In this document: piece by piece, positions 9,001 to 15,509 of the stretch
Numbering within the stretch: the first letter of the stretch is position 1
Layout: every line of letters begins with the position of its first letter
From: Akkermansia muciniphila
GTDB taxonomy: Bacteria; Verrucomicrobiota; Verrucomicrobiia; Limisphaerales; SIBE01
Reading direction: 5' to 3'
Length of the DNA stretch: 55,782 nt
NCBI GenBank assembly: GCA_945861765.1
Contig: CAMAWP010000010.1
Span: forward strand, 1 to 55,782
Made by a program: the position numbers and the translations under genes
Notes under the pieces: generated by a model
Database searches by the model: none
Seen by the model: only the letters and a program-made list of their open reading frames with translations
What the model was told of the DNA's origin: nothing

Positions 9001-11511
9001 TCCCGGACGCTGGAACTGGTGGGGCGACAGACCGTGTCAGCATCGGAGGCCGTGGTTCAGTTGTCTTCGGGCTCTTTGGATCAATTGGTTCGGCTGGCGC
9101 CGTTGGGCGATACGACGGGTGAGGACATCCGGCCTGGAACTTTTTCATTCAGCCAATCCTCTTACCAAGCGACCACATCCGGAAGTCAAGCGGCTGTTGT
9201 GACGCTCGACCGCAGCAATGGCAACAAGGATGCCGTCACGCTGAACATCACGTTGCGCGCCGGCGACTTCGTCATTGCCACGGTGCCTGTTACCTTTGGC
9301 AATCGAGAAGTTCAAAAGAAGATCGATTTGTGGACGGTGGCTGGACTCGATGGTTTGGGGACAGTTCAATTGAGCCTGGCGTTGAGTCAAACCACGCCGC
9401 CGGGACCCCTGTTGGGGAGCTTCAAAACGGCCGAGTTGGCTGTTCTCTCGAGGGCATCCATCATCGAACAACCTGAGTTTTTAGCCACCGAACGTGGATC
9501 GAGCGCGACGTTCTCGGTTCGCGCTGGGGGCACTCCACGACCGGAGTACCAATGGATGAAAAATGGCGTTCCGATTCCTGGCAAAAACAGCAGCGACCTT
9601 TTACTGGCCAATGTCGCTCTCTCCGACGCCGGTGCCTACAAGGTTTTGGTGAGCAACTCAGCCGGTAGTGAGACGAGCCGCGAGGTCACGCTCACCGTGC
9701 TTGTCCCTCCCACCATTCTCATTCAACCGACAAACCAGATGGCTTATGCGGGCTCGAAAGCACAATTCGTCGTGGTGGCCGAGGGCAATGCTCTAAGCTA
9801 TCAATGGTATAAGAATTTCGTCCCCATTCAGGGTGCCACTGATCGCATCCTTTCGCTCAATAACGTGACGACGAGCGACCGAGGCAGCTACACGGTGTTT
9901 GTCTCCAATAGCCGGCGCACGGTAATTAGCGCGGAAGCCACGCTCACGCTGGAGACGACTGTCGATCCTCTGATCAAGTCACAGCCGTCCGATGTGACCG
10001 TTGTGGCCGGCAATTCAGCCCAATTCATAGTGGAAGCCGCGGCAGCGCCGCCTTTGCGTTATCAATGGACGAAGGATGGACTGGACATACCCGGCGCCGA
10101 AACAGCGGCCCTCGCATTCTTGAAAGTTCAGTCTGAGGACGCCGGTATTTATGCGGTAAGAATCAGCACCGGTTCCGGCACAACGCTTAGATCTCGCGAA
10201 GCTATTCTCAAAGTGCTTGGGCCCCCAAGGATCGTCCTCTCTCCGGTCGGAGGCGCGGTCACGGCCGGAGGCACGATGCGTTTGTCCGTCGCAGCGATAG
10301 GCACTGAACCGCTCAAATATCAGTGGTCGAAAAACGATCAAATTCTGACCAGCACAATCGGGCCAACTCTCGTTTTGGAAAATGTTCAACGTAGTGACCA
10401 AGGCGGATATCGAGTGGTCGTCATCAACGCCTACGGCATCGCAACGAGCCCCGCGGCAGACGTCACGGTCATTGCGCCGCTCGCGATTTCGAAGCAGCCT
10501 GCCTCGGTTTCGAAAGCGCGTGGATCTCAAGTCAGCTTTGCCGTTGAGCTGACCGGGACGGGTCCTTTCACTTACGAATGGCGCTTCAATGGCCAGACGA
10601 TTGCCGGAGCAACCTTGCCTTCGTATTCCATCACCAATGTGCAACCCCAGCATGCAGGTGCCTATGCGGTCAAAGTCAGCAGCCTTCAAAATACAGTCGC
10701 GAGCGATGCAGCCCTCTTGACAGTGCTTTCCCAACCGATCCAAGGCGATTTCAACGGGGACGGCGTGGCCGATCTGCTCTTCGAGGACGACGGGGGGCGC
10801 CTGGCGATTTGGTATATGGATGGCGTGAGCCTCAAGTCAGCCAGCTTTCTCGCTCCGATGGAGGTTCAAGATAAAAAGTGGCGTGTCGTTGGAACGGGGC
10901 GATTCAACGCCGACGCCGAGGAAGACATTCTGTTCCAACATGAGGATGGAGCCCTTGCGGTCTGGCACATGAATGGCATTACCCTGTCGTTGGCCGAGTT
11001 CTTGAACCCGGTGCATCCAGGGAATGTTGGCTGGCGCGTGGCGGGGACCGGAGATTTTAATAAGGACGGAAAGACCGATCTCCTGTTTCAACATGACGAC
11101 GGGACCCTGGCCGTTTGGTTTATGAATGGCGCCAAGCTCGACTCCGCGGCGTTCGTGCAGCCGCAAAGCCCAGGTGACCCAAATTGGCGCGTCGTTGGGG
11201 TCGGCGATTTCAATCTCGATGGCAATGCGGATTTGATCTTCCAGCACGAGGATGGATCACTCGCTCTCTGGTATCTCGATGGCATCGAGCGCGCAAGCGG
11301 AGTGCGCTTCAGTCCGAATAATGTCCAGGACACGAACTGGCGCGTTGTCGGCGCGGCGGACCTGAATCGCGACGGCAAATTGGATCTAGTTTTCCAGCAC
11401 CGAACCGACGGAACTCTGGCGGTTTGGTTGATGGATGGATTCCAGCTCACGTCAGCTCAACTGTTGACTCCGGCGCAGCCGGGTGGTTCATGGAAAGTTG
11501 TGGCTCCGTGA
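1..11511 (+). CDS. Giant secreted tandem-repeat surface protein (5' end outside window)
   Basis: The reading frame is open from base 1, and the first codons already encode a repeat unit, so the true start and signal peptide lie upstream. More than 3,830 residues are visible. In order they are 19 Ig-like repeats of about 100 aa, each ending near a D-N-T-A-P-T motif (to about 6010); one putative-Ig domain; eight MBG-type repeats of about 80 aa with the signature YGxxNPxLTG (about 6256-8190); an acidic EF-hand-like stretch (DINKNQRLDAGE, DTDGSGTLDPSE) and a helical region (about 8200-9120); a Calx-beta-like domain; five Ig-like domains with YQW cores (about 9455-10730); and five FG-GAP/VCBS-like repeats (GDFNGDG, GDFNKDG) to the stop. 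Such architecture is typical of calcium-binding adhesins or matrix proteins on the cell surface. No catalytic domain is seen. Domain names are from motif recognition; a role in adhesion is inference. Confidence 0.9.
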   Translation, partial: APSIAISAPSATLTRTASVTYTVTYADASGSGVSAITLTTGNITLNTTGTANGTVAVSGSDVATRTVTISGITGDGTLGISIAAATATDVAGNAVGSAGPSTVLSVDNTAPTLSISAPSVTFTKTASVTYTVSYADTGGSGMNAVSLATPNITLITTGTAVGTMAVTGTGTSARTVTISGIAGDGTLGISIASGTGTDLAGNGAPAAGPSATFTVDNTAPTLAISAPSSTIAANGPVSYTVTYSDPNFSSSTLTAARVTLNTTGTANGTVSVAGTGNTRAVTISSITGNGTLGISIAAETASDQAGNTAAASSPSTTFSVDNIAPTVTTSAASASFASNGPVTYTVTYADVNFSASTLTSAHVTLNRNGTANGTVNVTGSGTTRTVTISSITGNGTLGISIAAATGTDLAGNSAPASAASATFTVDNTAPTVTIGTPSRSFTATSSVTYTVTYADANFNTSALTAGNVSLNTTGTANGTVGVTGSATTYTVTISSIVGNGTLGISLAAGGATDQAGNTSPASSASTPFTVDNIAPTVTISAPTSTITATGPVVYTITYADGNFSASTLTAANVTLNSTGGSAGTISVSGSGNTRLVTISSITGNGTLGISLVAGTAADLAGNLAAGAGPSATFTVDQTIPSATIGAPSTTLTTHGPVTYSVTFSDPLDAGFVLGAFTAGQITLNATGTAGGTVAVSGSGNTRTVTVSSITGDGTLGISVAAGVVVNSAGHPSAAGGPSATFAVDNALPTVTLGAPSRSFASTGPVTYQVTYTDANFNASTLTSANVTLNTTGTATGTVGVTGSGNTRTVTISSITGNGTLGISIAAASATDLAGNLAAASAASATFTADNTAPTVAIGSPSRTFTTSGPVSYAVTYSDANFDTSDLTSANITLNATGTALGTVSVTGSGTSYTVTISSVMGAGTLGISIAAARATDLAGNTALASTASATFTTDNTAPTVTIGAPSVTITANGPATFAVTYADANFSASTLSVGQISLNRTGTAQGTVELSGSGTSYQVTVLGITGDGALSISIAAGTATDQAGNSSAAATGATFIVDHTAPAVQISAPSGTFAAGGPVSYTVTYSDDNFNPSILSPAHITLRTTGTANGEVTVTGTGVNRTVTISNTTGNGTLGILIGAGSATDLAGNPAAVAGPSATFTVDNTAPTVTISGPSATFARTGPVTYTVTYADANFNTSTLAASNVTLNLTATATGTVSVTGSGNTRTVTISNITGTGTIGISIAAGTATDLAGNAAAASSASTTFTGDNTAPTVTIGAPSSSFARGGPVTYAVTYADANFSTSTLTAADVSVNRTGGANGTVSVTGSGTSYTVTISSITGEGTLGFSIAANTATDQSGNSAPASGASSTFVVDNLAPTIALGSPSITITKGGPVTYTVTYADANFSASTLTSASVTLNRNGTANGTVSVAGSGTSYTVTISSITGDGALGVSIAAGTASDLSGNLAPGATSGTFTVDNTAPTLTIGAPSVNFATSGPVSFAITYSDAQFSASTLTTAHVTLVPTGTAAGTVSVTGSGTSYTVTISNILGEGTLGISIAAGTATDQAGNVAASAASATFTVDNGAPTITISAPSSSFAKSGPVTYTVTYTDVSFSASTLTAANVTLHRTGTANGTVNVSGTGNTRAVTISNIAGDGTLGISLAANTASDSAGNLASAAGPSGGFIVDNTAPTVSISAPSSSFAKSGPITYSVSYADANFAASTLTAANLTLNRSGTANGTVSVTGSGTTYTVTISGVTGDGTLGISIVGGTATDQAGITASASGASATFTADNTAPTVTLGGPSSSFATIGPVTYTVTYADANFQGSTLAVANVTLNRTGTANGTVTVTGSGSSYTVTISSISGDGTLGISIPAGLATDQAGNLAPAATGGTLTVDNTAPTVTISAPSRTLTTSGPVTYTVTYVDANISTISLTAASIQLNRSGTANGTVSVSGSGGSRTVTISNTTGDGALGISLVAGTAIDLAANPAAAAGPSTTFTADNTPPVITSATTASVIYRSAFSYTIIASGSPVSFSASGLPTGLSVDTVTGVISGTPTQTGTFNIPLGATDTAGNNGTTTLALTVQPFDLTLSVNSATRTYGSANSTLTGTITGVQSGDAITVTYSTTATAASAVGSYPITPTLADPDGKLSNYRVTVNNGTLTVSAATLVVSAGNKSREYGSSNPVLTGTITGIQNNDNITAAYSTTAALSSPVGSYAVVPTLVDPGNKLSNYSVTLNNGTLTVTQVGASNPLTVLVDNKARGYGAANPTLTGTITGILNNDNITASYTTAAGPQSSVGSHPIVATFNDPDNRLRNYTAITNNGTLTVSAAVLTVTAENQSRTYGATNPSLTGTIAGLQNSDNITASYQTAAVAESPVGSYVITPTLNDPGSKLSNYSVVSNNGTLTVARAPLSVSAANASRTYGAANPSFTGGIAGLQNNDNITAIYNTTAALGSPVGSYPIVPTLADPGNKLSNYNVTLNNGALTVTQVGASNPLTVIADNKARVYGAANPTLTGTVTGVQNNDNITASYSTAAGPQSSVGSYSIIVSFNDPDNRLRNYTVIANNGTLTVSAATLNVTAGIQNRTYGAANPTLTGSITGIQNNDKITASYSTPATSSSGIGTYSIAPALIDPDNKLPNYTVTSNSGTLTVTAAALVVRADNTSREYGRSNPALTGTVTGIQNGDTIRVSYSTTATATSSPGSYSIKPQLIDPDHRSVNYAITLTDGALRVENRISLAGVAIDGYVAQATVFFDINKNQRLDAGEPSTRTDERGAFSLIVGNQFDTDGSGTLDPSEGTIVIQGGVDIATGLELRVPLLAPPGSSVVTPLTTLLAAALNQNPQATLEEVKTRVNSALGIASNVDLTRYDPFAAAHDGDPHATAVLNASSKVQDTLVQIASVLSGASGQNKEQVSQSTINATAQQIFENVSLDLSSASAVNSVLTRASQQSGVPLTDAIKDASVRIIAAGNALKDVIASAGGSSVTVAQEISRAQGVLQGSVSRTLELVGRQTVSASEAVVQLSSGSLDQLVRLAPLGDTTGEDIRPGTFSFSQSSYQATTSGSQAAVVTLDRSNGNKDAVTLNITLRAGDFVIATVPVTFGNREVQKKIDLWTVAGLDGLGTVQLSLALSQTTPPGPLLGSFKTAELAVLSRASIIEQPEFLATERGSSATFSVRAGGTPRPEYQWMKNGVPIPGKNSSDLLLANVALSDAGAYKVLVSNSAGSETSREVTLTVLVPPTILIQPTNQMAYAGSKAQFVVVAEGNALSYQWYKNFVPIQGATDRILSLNNVTTSDRGSYTVFVSNSRRTVISAEATLTLETTVDPLIKSQPSDVTVVAGNSAQFIVEAAAAPPLRYQWTKDGLDIPGAETAALAFLKVQSEDAGIYAVRISTGSGTTLRSREAILKVLGPPRIVLSPVGGAVTAGGTMRLSVAAIGTEPLKYQWSKNDQILTSTIGPTLVLENVQRSDQGGYRVVVINAYGIATSPAADVTVIAPLAISKQPASVSKARGSQVSFAVELTGTGPFTYEWRFNGQTIAGATLPSYSITNVQPQHAGAYAVKVSSLQNTVASDAALLTVLSQPIQGDFNGDGVADLLFEDDGGRLAIWYMDGVSLKSASFLAPMEVQDKKWRVVGTGRFNADAEEDILFQHEDGALAVWHMNGITLSLAEFLNPVHPGNVGWRVAGTGDFNKDGKTDLLFQHDDGTLAVWFMNGAKLDSAAFVQPQSPGDPNWRVVGVGDFNLDGNADLIFQHEDGSLALWYLDGIERASGVRFSPNNVQDTNWRVVGAADLNRDGKLDLVFQHRTDGTLAVWLMDGFQLTSAQLLTPAQPGGSWKVVAP
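6256..8190 (+). repeat. 8 tandem MBG-type coding repeats (~240 bp)
   Basis: Eight units each carry a YGxxNPxLTGTI...NNDNITASYST...VGSYxIxPTLxDPxxKLxNYxVTxNNGTLTV pattern. Units 2/5 and 3/6 are the most alike: their linkers (TQVGASNPLTV) recur, which suggests duplication of a block of three units rather than of single units. Confidence 0.85.
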
Positions 11512-11532
11512 CATCCTATTAACTTTTGACCA

Positions 11533-13059
11533 ATGAAAACACCCTGGCCCACGGCTTTGGAGCATCGGTCGGAAAGAACGCCTTCCAGTCCAAACATCCC
11601 CGCTGTGCGTACCAGTGGGCTGATCATTCTGCTGTTCGCTTACTTCATGGGGATGGCGATGCGGGCTGATGTGATCCTGGATTGGAGCGAGTTGATGCTG
11701 GATGCGGTGCGGGCGGATAACACCGGACCGACTCTCTCGACGCGCAATTTGGCGATCCTGCACACGGCGATTTATGATGCTGTGAACTCGATCGAGCGGA
11801 CCCATCAGCCCTACCGGTTTCTTTCCGACCCGCCTTCGGAAGCTTCGAAGGAGTCCTCCGCCGTCGCGGCAGCTTACGAAGTGATGCGTTCGCTCTATCC
11901 GCCTCTCCAAGCCCGCGCGGATGATCTCTACGCACGCTATCTTTTGAGGGCAGCCGCCACGGCGGCGCTGACCAACAGCCTGGCTTTCGGCGCAGGTATT
12001 GGACGCCAGGCTGTGGAGTCGCGCAGCGCAGACGGCTCCAGCACCACGGTTCCTTACATCCCGAGCGACGCACCCGGGCAGTGGCGGAGAACTCCGCCGT
12101 TATTTCGACCACCATTCGATCCGCATTGGCGCTACGTGAAATTGTTCTGCCTTCCCGATCTCGAGCCGTTCGTTCCACCCGGTCCGCCCGCGTTGTCCAG
12201 TGAGGCCTACGCCCTCGATTACCATCAGGTGAAGGAAATCGGAGCTAAGAACAGTCAGACACGAACGGCGGACCAAAGCCAGGTCGCTGTCTTCTGGTCG
12301 GACTTCAGTTACACGGCCATGCCGCCGGGGCACTGGCACGAGGTAGCCATGGTCATTGCACGCAACCGGGGCAATACCCTCTCGCAGAACGCCCGCATGC
12401 TGGCGTTGATCAGCCTCGCTCAGGCCGATGCGGCGATCGTTTGTTGGGAAGCCAAATACCGATTCAATTTTTGGCGTCCGATCACCGCCATCAGCCGAGG
12501 GGATGAAGATGGCAACCCTGCCACCGGGAAGGACCCAACCTGGGATCATTTTTTGGCCGCGCCGCCGTTTCCGGAATATCCCAGCGGCCACAGCGCCTTC
12601 AGCAAGGCGACAGCCAACACGCTCGCGCACTTCTTTGGCACGGACACCATTGCATTTACGGTTGGGTCTGACTCGCTGCCGGGCATCTATCGCAGTTTCA
12701 AGAGCCTGGCGCAATGCGCGGATGAAGTGGGTATGAGCCGCATTTTTGGCGGGATCCATTTCATGTCCGCGAATCGCGACGGCAAGGCCAGCGGTGCCAG
12801 GATTGGGGATTACGTGGCCGGGAACTTTCTCCTTCCGAACGCGCAATTGCCGCTGCTCATCGCCGAGAATAGCGATGGCCGACCACTCCATTTGCGAATC
12901 CATGGCCACATCGGGAAGACATGTGTGGTGGAAAGCTCACCGGACCTGGCGCGTTGGACGCCGATCTCCACCAACAGTTCTCTTCCGGGCGGGTTCATCC
13001 TCTCCCGGACGATCGCGCCCGAACAGCGCCACGAGTTCTACCGCGTGCGAGAGCGGTGA
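11533..13059 (+). CDS. Secreted vanadium-dependent haloperoxidase-like PAP2-superfamily protein
   Basis: 508 aa. The vanadate/phosphate-binding signature is complete: K308 followed by six residues and R315-P316 (KYRFNFWRP), P350-S-G-H353, and S402-R403 followed by five residues and H409 (SRIFGGIH). This is the K-x6-RP / PSGH / SR-x5-H pattern shared by vanadium haloperoxidases and PAP2 acid phosphatases. The length and the FWRP context favour the haloperoxidase branch. A hydrophobic segment at residues 33-43 after a long basic N-terminus suggests export; a start at a later methionine near 11647 is possible. The last ~60 residues form the verrucomicrobial C-terminal module (VVESSPDLARWTP...FYRVRER) also seen in the cohesin-like protein at 13385. 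It begins 21 bp after the giant protein and may share its transcript. Whether it oxidises halides or acts as a phosphatase cannot be decided by eye. Confidence 0.85.
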   Translation: MKTPWPTALEHRSERTPSSPNIPAVRTSGLIILLFAYFMGMAMRADVILDWSELMLDAVRADNTGPTLSTRNLAILHTAIYDAVNSIERTHQPYRFLSDPPSEASKESSAVAAAYEVMRSLYPPLQARADDLYARYLLRAAATAALTNSLAFGAGIGRQAVESRSADGSSTTVPYIPSDAPGQWRRTPPLFRPPFDPHWRYVKLFCLPDLEPFVPPGPPALSSEAYALDYHQVKEIGAKNSQTRTADQSQVAVFWSDFSYTAMPPGHWHEVAMVIARNRGNTLSQNARMLALISLAQADAAIVCWEAKYRFNFWRPITAISRGDEDGNPATGKDPTWDHFLAAPPFPEYPSGHSAFSKATANTLAHFFGTDTIAFTVGSDSLPGIYRSFKSLAQCADEVGMSRIFGGIHFMSANRDGKASGARIGDYVAGNFLLPNAQLPLLIAENSDGRPLHLRIHGHIGKTCVVESSPDLARWTPISTNSSLPGGFILSRTIAPEQRHEFYRVRER

Positions 13060-13384
13060 TCTCTTTGAGTTCTTTGCGCCTTTTGGTGGCTAATCCACCA
13101 CCGGCTCAGACATCCTGACGCTCTGGAATACGAGTGACCTGCCCGTGGAAGCTGAAGTTTCACCCTCACCCCAGCCCTCTCCCGCTGGGCGAGGGAGAAT
13201 GGTTTCGCGTCTGCGGGAGGACCGGGGCTTTTGGACCTTTCAGTGATGGACTGAGGGGCTCCCTCTACCAGCGGGAGGGGGCTGGGGTGAGGGAGAAGGC
13301 CAGGCACATTCCGACAGCGCAAGAATCCCGCCTGCGGGTCAGGATATCTCCGGATTTAGGATCGACAAGAAAGCTGCGCTCGGC
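13060..13384. repeat. Gene-free 325-bp gap with a dispersed inverted-repeat element
   Basis: There is no convincing gene between the haloperoxidase stop and the convergent cohesin-like gene. About 13162-13183 (ccctcaccccagccctctcc) is inverted at about 13270-13295 (gggagggggctggggtgagg), giving arms of roughly 22 bp around some 90 bp. This composition recurs in many proteobacterial and verrucomicrobial intergenic regions as a REP-like or MITE-like family and yields spurious HPSPLP peptides. A small hairpin GGTGG-ctaat-CCACC lies at 13085-13099 without a T-run. Confidence 0.6.
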
Positions 13385-14098
13385 CTACGGTTTGACCAGG
13401 GCACGATAAAAGCGGTATGCGAAACTTCTGGCCGATGAATCAACAAAATTGATAACGCCATTGCTGACAGTGGCGGGGTCCAAGGAGATCCAATTCACCA
13501 GGTTCGTCGAAGCTTGAACGATATATTCGCGGCCTTCCGCGCCCGTGATCTGAAAGTGCGCCTGCCCATTCGTGGACAGCACGATGGATCCCAGCCGGGC
13601 GGTCAGAGCCAAACTGATGGTCAAGCTGCCGGGCAGCAAGCTGACCGGTTGCACTCTCAGGCCTTGCGCGTTGGCTAGAATGGCATTCGTCAAGGTGATG
13701 GTGGTCACGCCGACGGGCGCGTTCGTCGCAATGGAAAGAACCAGGTTGGCCAGGATGCCGTTGGTCAACTGGGCGTTCTTGGGCGAATAGACCACCACGC
13801 GCTGCCTCCCAGGACCTGGCGCGCTGAAGTTGATTAAATGATCGGAAACCGCGTTCCCGCTGGTCGCTAAAGCTGGCCCCAAGCTGGCGCCGTTGAACAG
13901 CACATCATATTGCACGGAGACGATCTTGGCGTCGGACTGGAGCTGAATGGGCAACGCAATGGCGGTGCCGGTCAGTCCGTTGGTGTGGCCCAGCGAGAGC
14001 GTTGAGTCGCCCTTCGTCAACCCCAGAGTAAGCGAGGTTGCCAGCAATGCCACTGCCCAACCGCTTCCGAGTCGAGCCAGATTTGGATTTCGTTTCAT
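13385..14098 (-). CDS. Secreted cohesin-like domain protein
   Basis: 237 aa from the chosen ATG at 14098. The frame stays open upstream to 14287, but that extension is low-complexity and lies over an inverted repeat, while MKRNPNLARLG starts a clean signal peptide (hydrophobic AVALLATSLTLGL). Residues ~35-155 have the cohesin pattern: a beta strand with ALPIQL, then VSVQYDVLFNGASLG, a lone RVVVYS strand, LTNGILANLVLSI, and a TTITLTNAILANAQG strand before GSLTIS. The C-terminus (~170-237) is the same YIVQASTNLVNW...FYRALVKP module as in the haloperoxidase. It lies last in a run of four minus-strand secreted proteins. The dockerin in the first gene of that run is a possible partner (inference). 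Cohesin assignment is by pattern only. Confidence 0.65.
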   Translation of the reverse strand: MKRNPNLARLGSGWAVALLATSLTLGLTKGDSTLSLGHTNGLTGTAIALPIQLQSDAKIVSVQYDVLFNGASLGPALATSGNAVSDHLINFSAPGPGRQRVVVYSPKNAQLTNGILANLVLSIATNAPVGVTTITLTNAILANAQGLRVQPVSLLPGSLTISLALTARLGSIVLSTNGQAHFQITGAEGREYIVQASTNLVNWISLDPATVSNGVINFVDSSARSFAYRFYRALVKP

Positions 14099-14118
14099 GC
14101 TAAAACGGCAGTTGGATG

Positions 14119-14243
14119 GCCGAAAAAAACGAAAAATACCGAAAGAAAGGAAGTTCTGAGGTAGCCGCCATTCACCCGGCAGGTGAGTGGCCGTGTTTGC
14201 GTAAAGCCATCGAATTTTTTGGCTTCTTTCGTCTTTTTCGGCT
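14119..14243. repeat. A/T-rich inverted repeat upstream of cohesin-like gene
   Basis: The left arm at 14119-14134 (gccgaaaaaaacgaaa) is matched by an inverted right arm at about 14227-14242 (tttcgtctttttcggc), with one mismatch; weaker pairing continues inward. Inside sits a second hairpin, GCCATTCACC/GGTGAGTGGC, at about 14167-14192. It fills most of the 201-bp gap between two co-directional genes. A dispersed non-coding repeat is most likely; it could also act as a leader structure. Confidence 0.6.
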
Positions 14244-14299
14244 GAATTGCTGTTTCCAGGTTCATGGGACTTTCGCGGCTTCGCCAATTTGCGGGCGCG

Positions 14300-15463
14300 T
14301 CAGCGTTTCCAGGCATTCACTGTTACTCGCTGGTTGACCGGCAGCCCCACGTTCACGGTCGCGAGAGCTGGGTTGCTGGCGCTATTATCGATTTGAACGT
14401 CATAGACGATTGGAGCGCCGCTGTCGGGCGTCAGCACGACTTTCACCAGGATCGATCTGTTGAAATTGCGGGCCTGGATCTTTACCGTCTGATTCGTCGG
14501 CGAGCCGTATGGCAGTTGAACGTAAACCGGCCCCGGCGTGCCTTCCGTGATCGCCGTACCCGCGGCTTCCAGGATGTCCAAGCGTGGGACGGGAAAGGGA
14601 AAGACCAACATCATGGACCCCATCGAGGTACTGCTGCTGGGGTTGAGGGCGATCCGGAAATCCCGTCGATCCAGGGTGTCGATGCGAATCCGTCCACCTC
14701 CGCCATAAGCTCTGCTGCGAACGTCCAGCGTGCCGTCGCCGCTGATGACGGGCGCCACCAAACGAATGCCACCACCACTCGCAGAGTTACAATTGGATTC
14801 CGCCTGGCCGACACCGCCGGTGGATCGAATGGCGCCGCTTGATTTGATATTTATTCTGGTTTTTGACGCAATTAGGATAGCGCCGCCGCCGCCGCCGCCG
14901 CCAGACCCTGGCGAACCGGTAGTTCCACCCGAACCGGAACCGCCGACGAGAGGCACTAATAATGGGCTGCCGTAAACCGCTCCCTTGTTCGTCGATTGAC
15001 ACGCTGTATCCACGGAAGCATACGATCCGCTACCAGCGCCACTTGCCGCGTTGCCAGTTAACCCTCCCCTGCCGCCGCCCGGTCCGTATCCAGCCCCAGG
15101 TGGGACCTCCAAAAATCCGGCCTTTCCACCATCGAATCCTCCCGGCCCACCCAGGCCTTCCACCAGCGCCCGCCCATCGGCCCCGGACACATCAATGACT
15201 CCGTCGATGTTGACATCGCCGGTGGCGAGTAGATAGACGGGCGTGTTGAGCGGGTTTCGCCTGAAGCTCAGGGTCGCGCCAGTCGCAACCGTTATCGTGG
15301 TACACTGGAAAATGCCGTTGGTAGGCAGATCAAGAGATGTGTTCGTGGCGATATTGAGCGGGCCATAAGAGCCATCGCTGCCCGGGTTAAATTGCTGGGC
15401 GATTGAATGGCTCATTGCCAGGCAGGCCGCCAGCAACGTCGTTGTGATGAGTTTCGTTTTCAT
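14300..15463 (-). CDS. Secreted glycine-rich protein of unknown function
   Basis: 387 aa with a clear signal peptide (MKTKLITTTLLAACLAMSHSIAQ) cleaved near A22-Q23. Residues ~40-120 have short strands typical of a right-handed beta-helix (TTITVATGATLSF, YLLATGDVNIDGVIDVSG). A glycine-rich middle follows, with a run of eight glycines at about 14886-14902. Residues ~290-387 form a possible Ig-like C-terminus (GTPGPVYVQLPYG...VTVNAWKR). It does not match a family I can name with confidence. It begins 46 bp after the LVIVD/TSP3 gene on the same strand, which suggests joint expression. Export to the surface or matrix is likely; a biochemical role is not apparent. Confidence 0.75.
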   Translation of the reverse strand: MKTKLITTTLLAACLAMSHSIAQQFNPGSDGSYGPLNIATNTSLDLPTNGIFQCTTITVATGATLSFRRNPLNTPVYLLATGDVNIDGVIDVSGADGRALVEGLGGPGGFDGGKAGFLEVPPGAGYGPGGGRGGLTGNAASGAGSGSYASVDTACQSTNKGAVYGSPLLVPLVGGSGSGGTTGSPGSGGGGGGGAILIASKTRINIKSSGAIRSTGGVGQAESNCNSASGGGIRLVAPVISGDGTLDVRSRAYGGGGRIRIDTLDRRDFRIALNPSSSTSMGSMMLVFPFPVPRLDILEAAGTAITEGTPGPVYVQLPYGSPTNQTVKIQARNFNRSILVKVVLTPDSGAPIVYDVQIDNSASNPALATVNVGLPVNQRVTVNAWKR

Positions 15464-15509
15464 GTTTTTCCTTTCACTCGGCTAATGTTTTGCGACGGCA
15501 TTGACGCTT

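Noticed and set aside
13038-13322. Open frames with HPSPLPLxEG peptides on both strands
   Set aside because: They come from the inverted repeat in the gap, lack start signals and have no domain.
14099-14287. N-terminal extension of the cohesin-like gene
   Set aside because: It lies across an inverted repeat, is low-complexity and would bury the signal peptide.
14886-14902. GCC/GCG trinucleotide run resembling a microsatellite
   Set aside because: It simply encodes the poly-Gly run of the Gly-rich protein.
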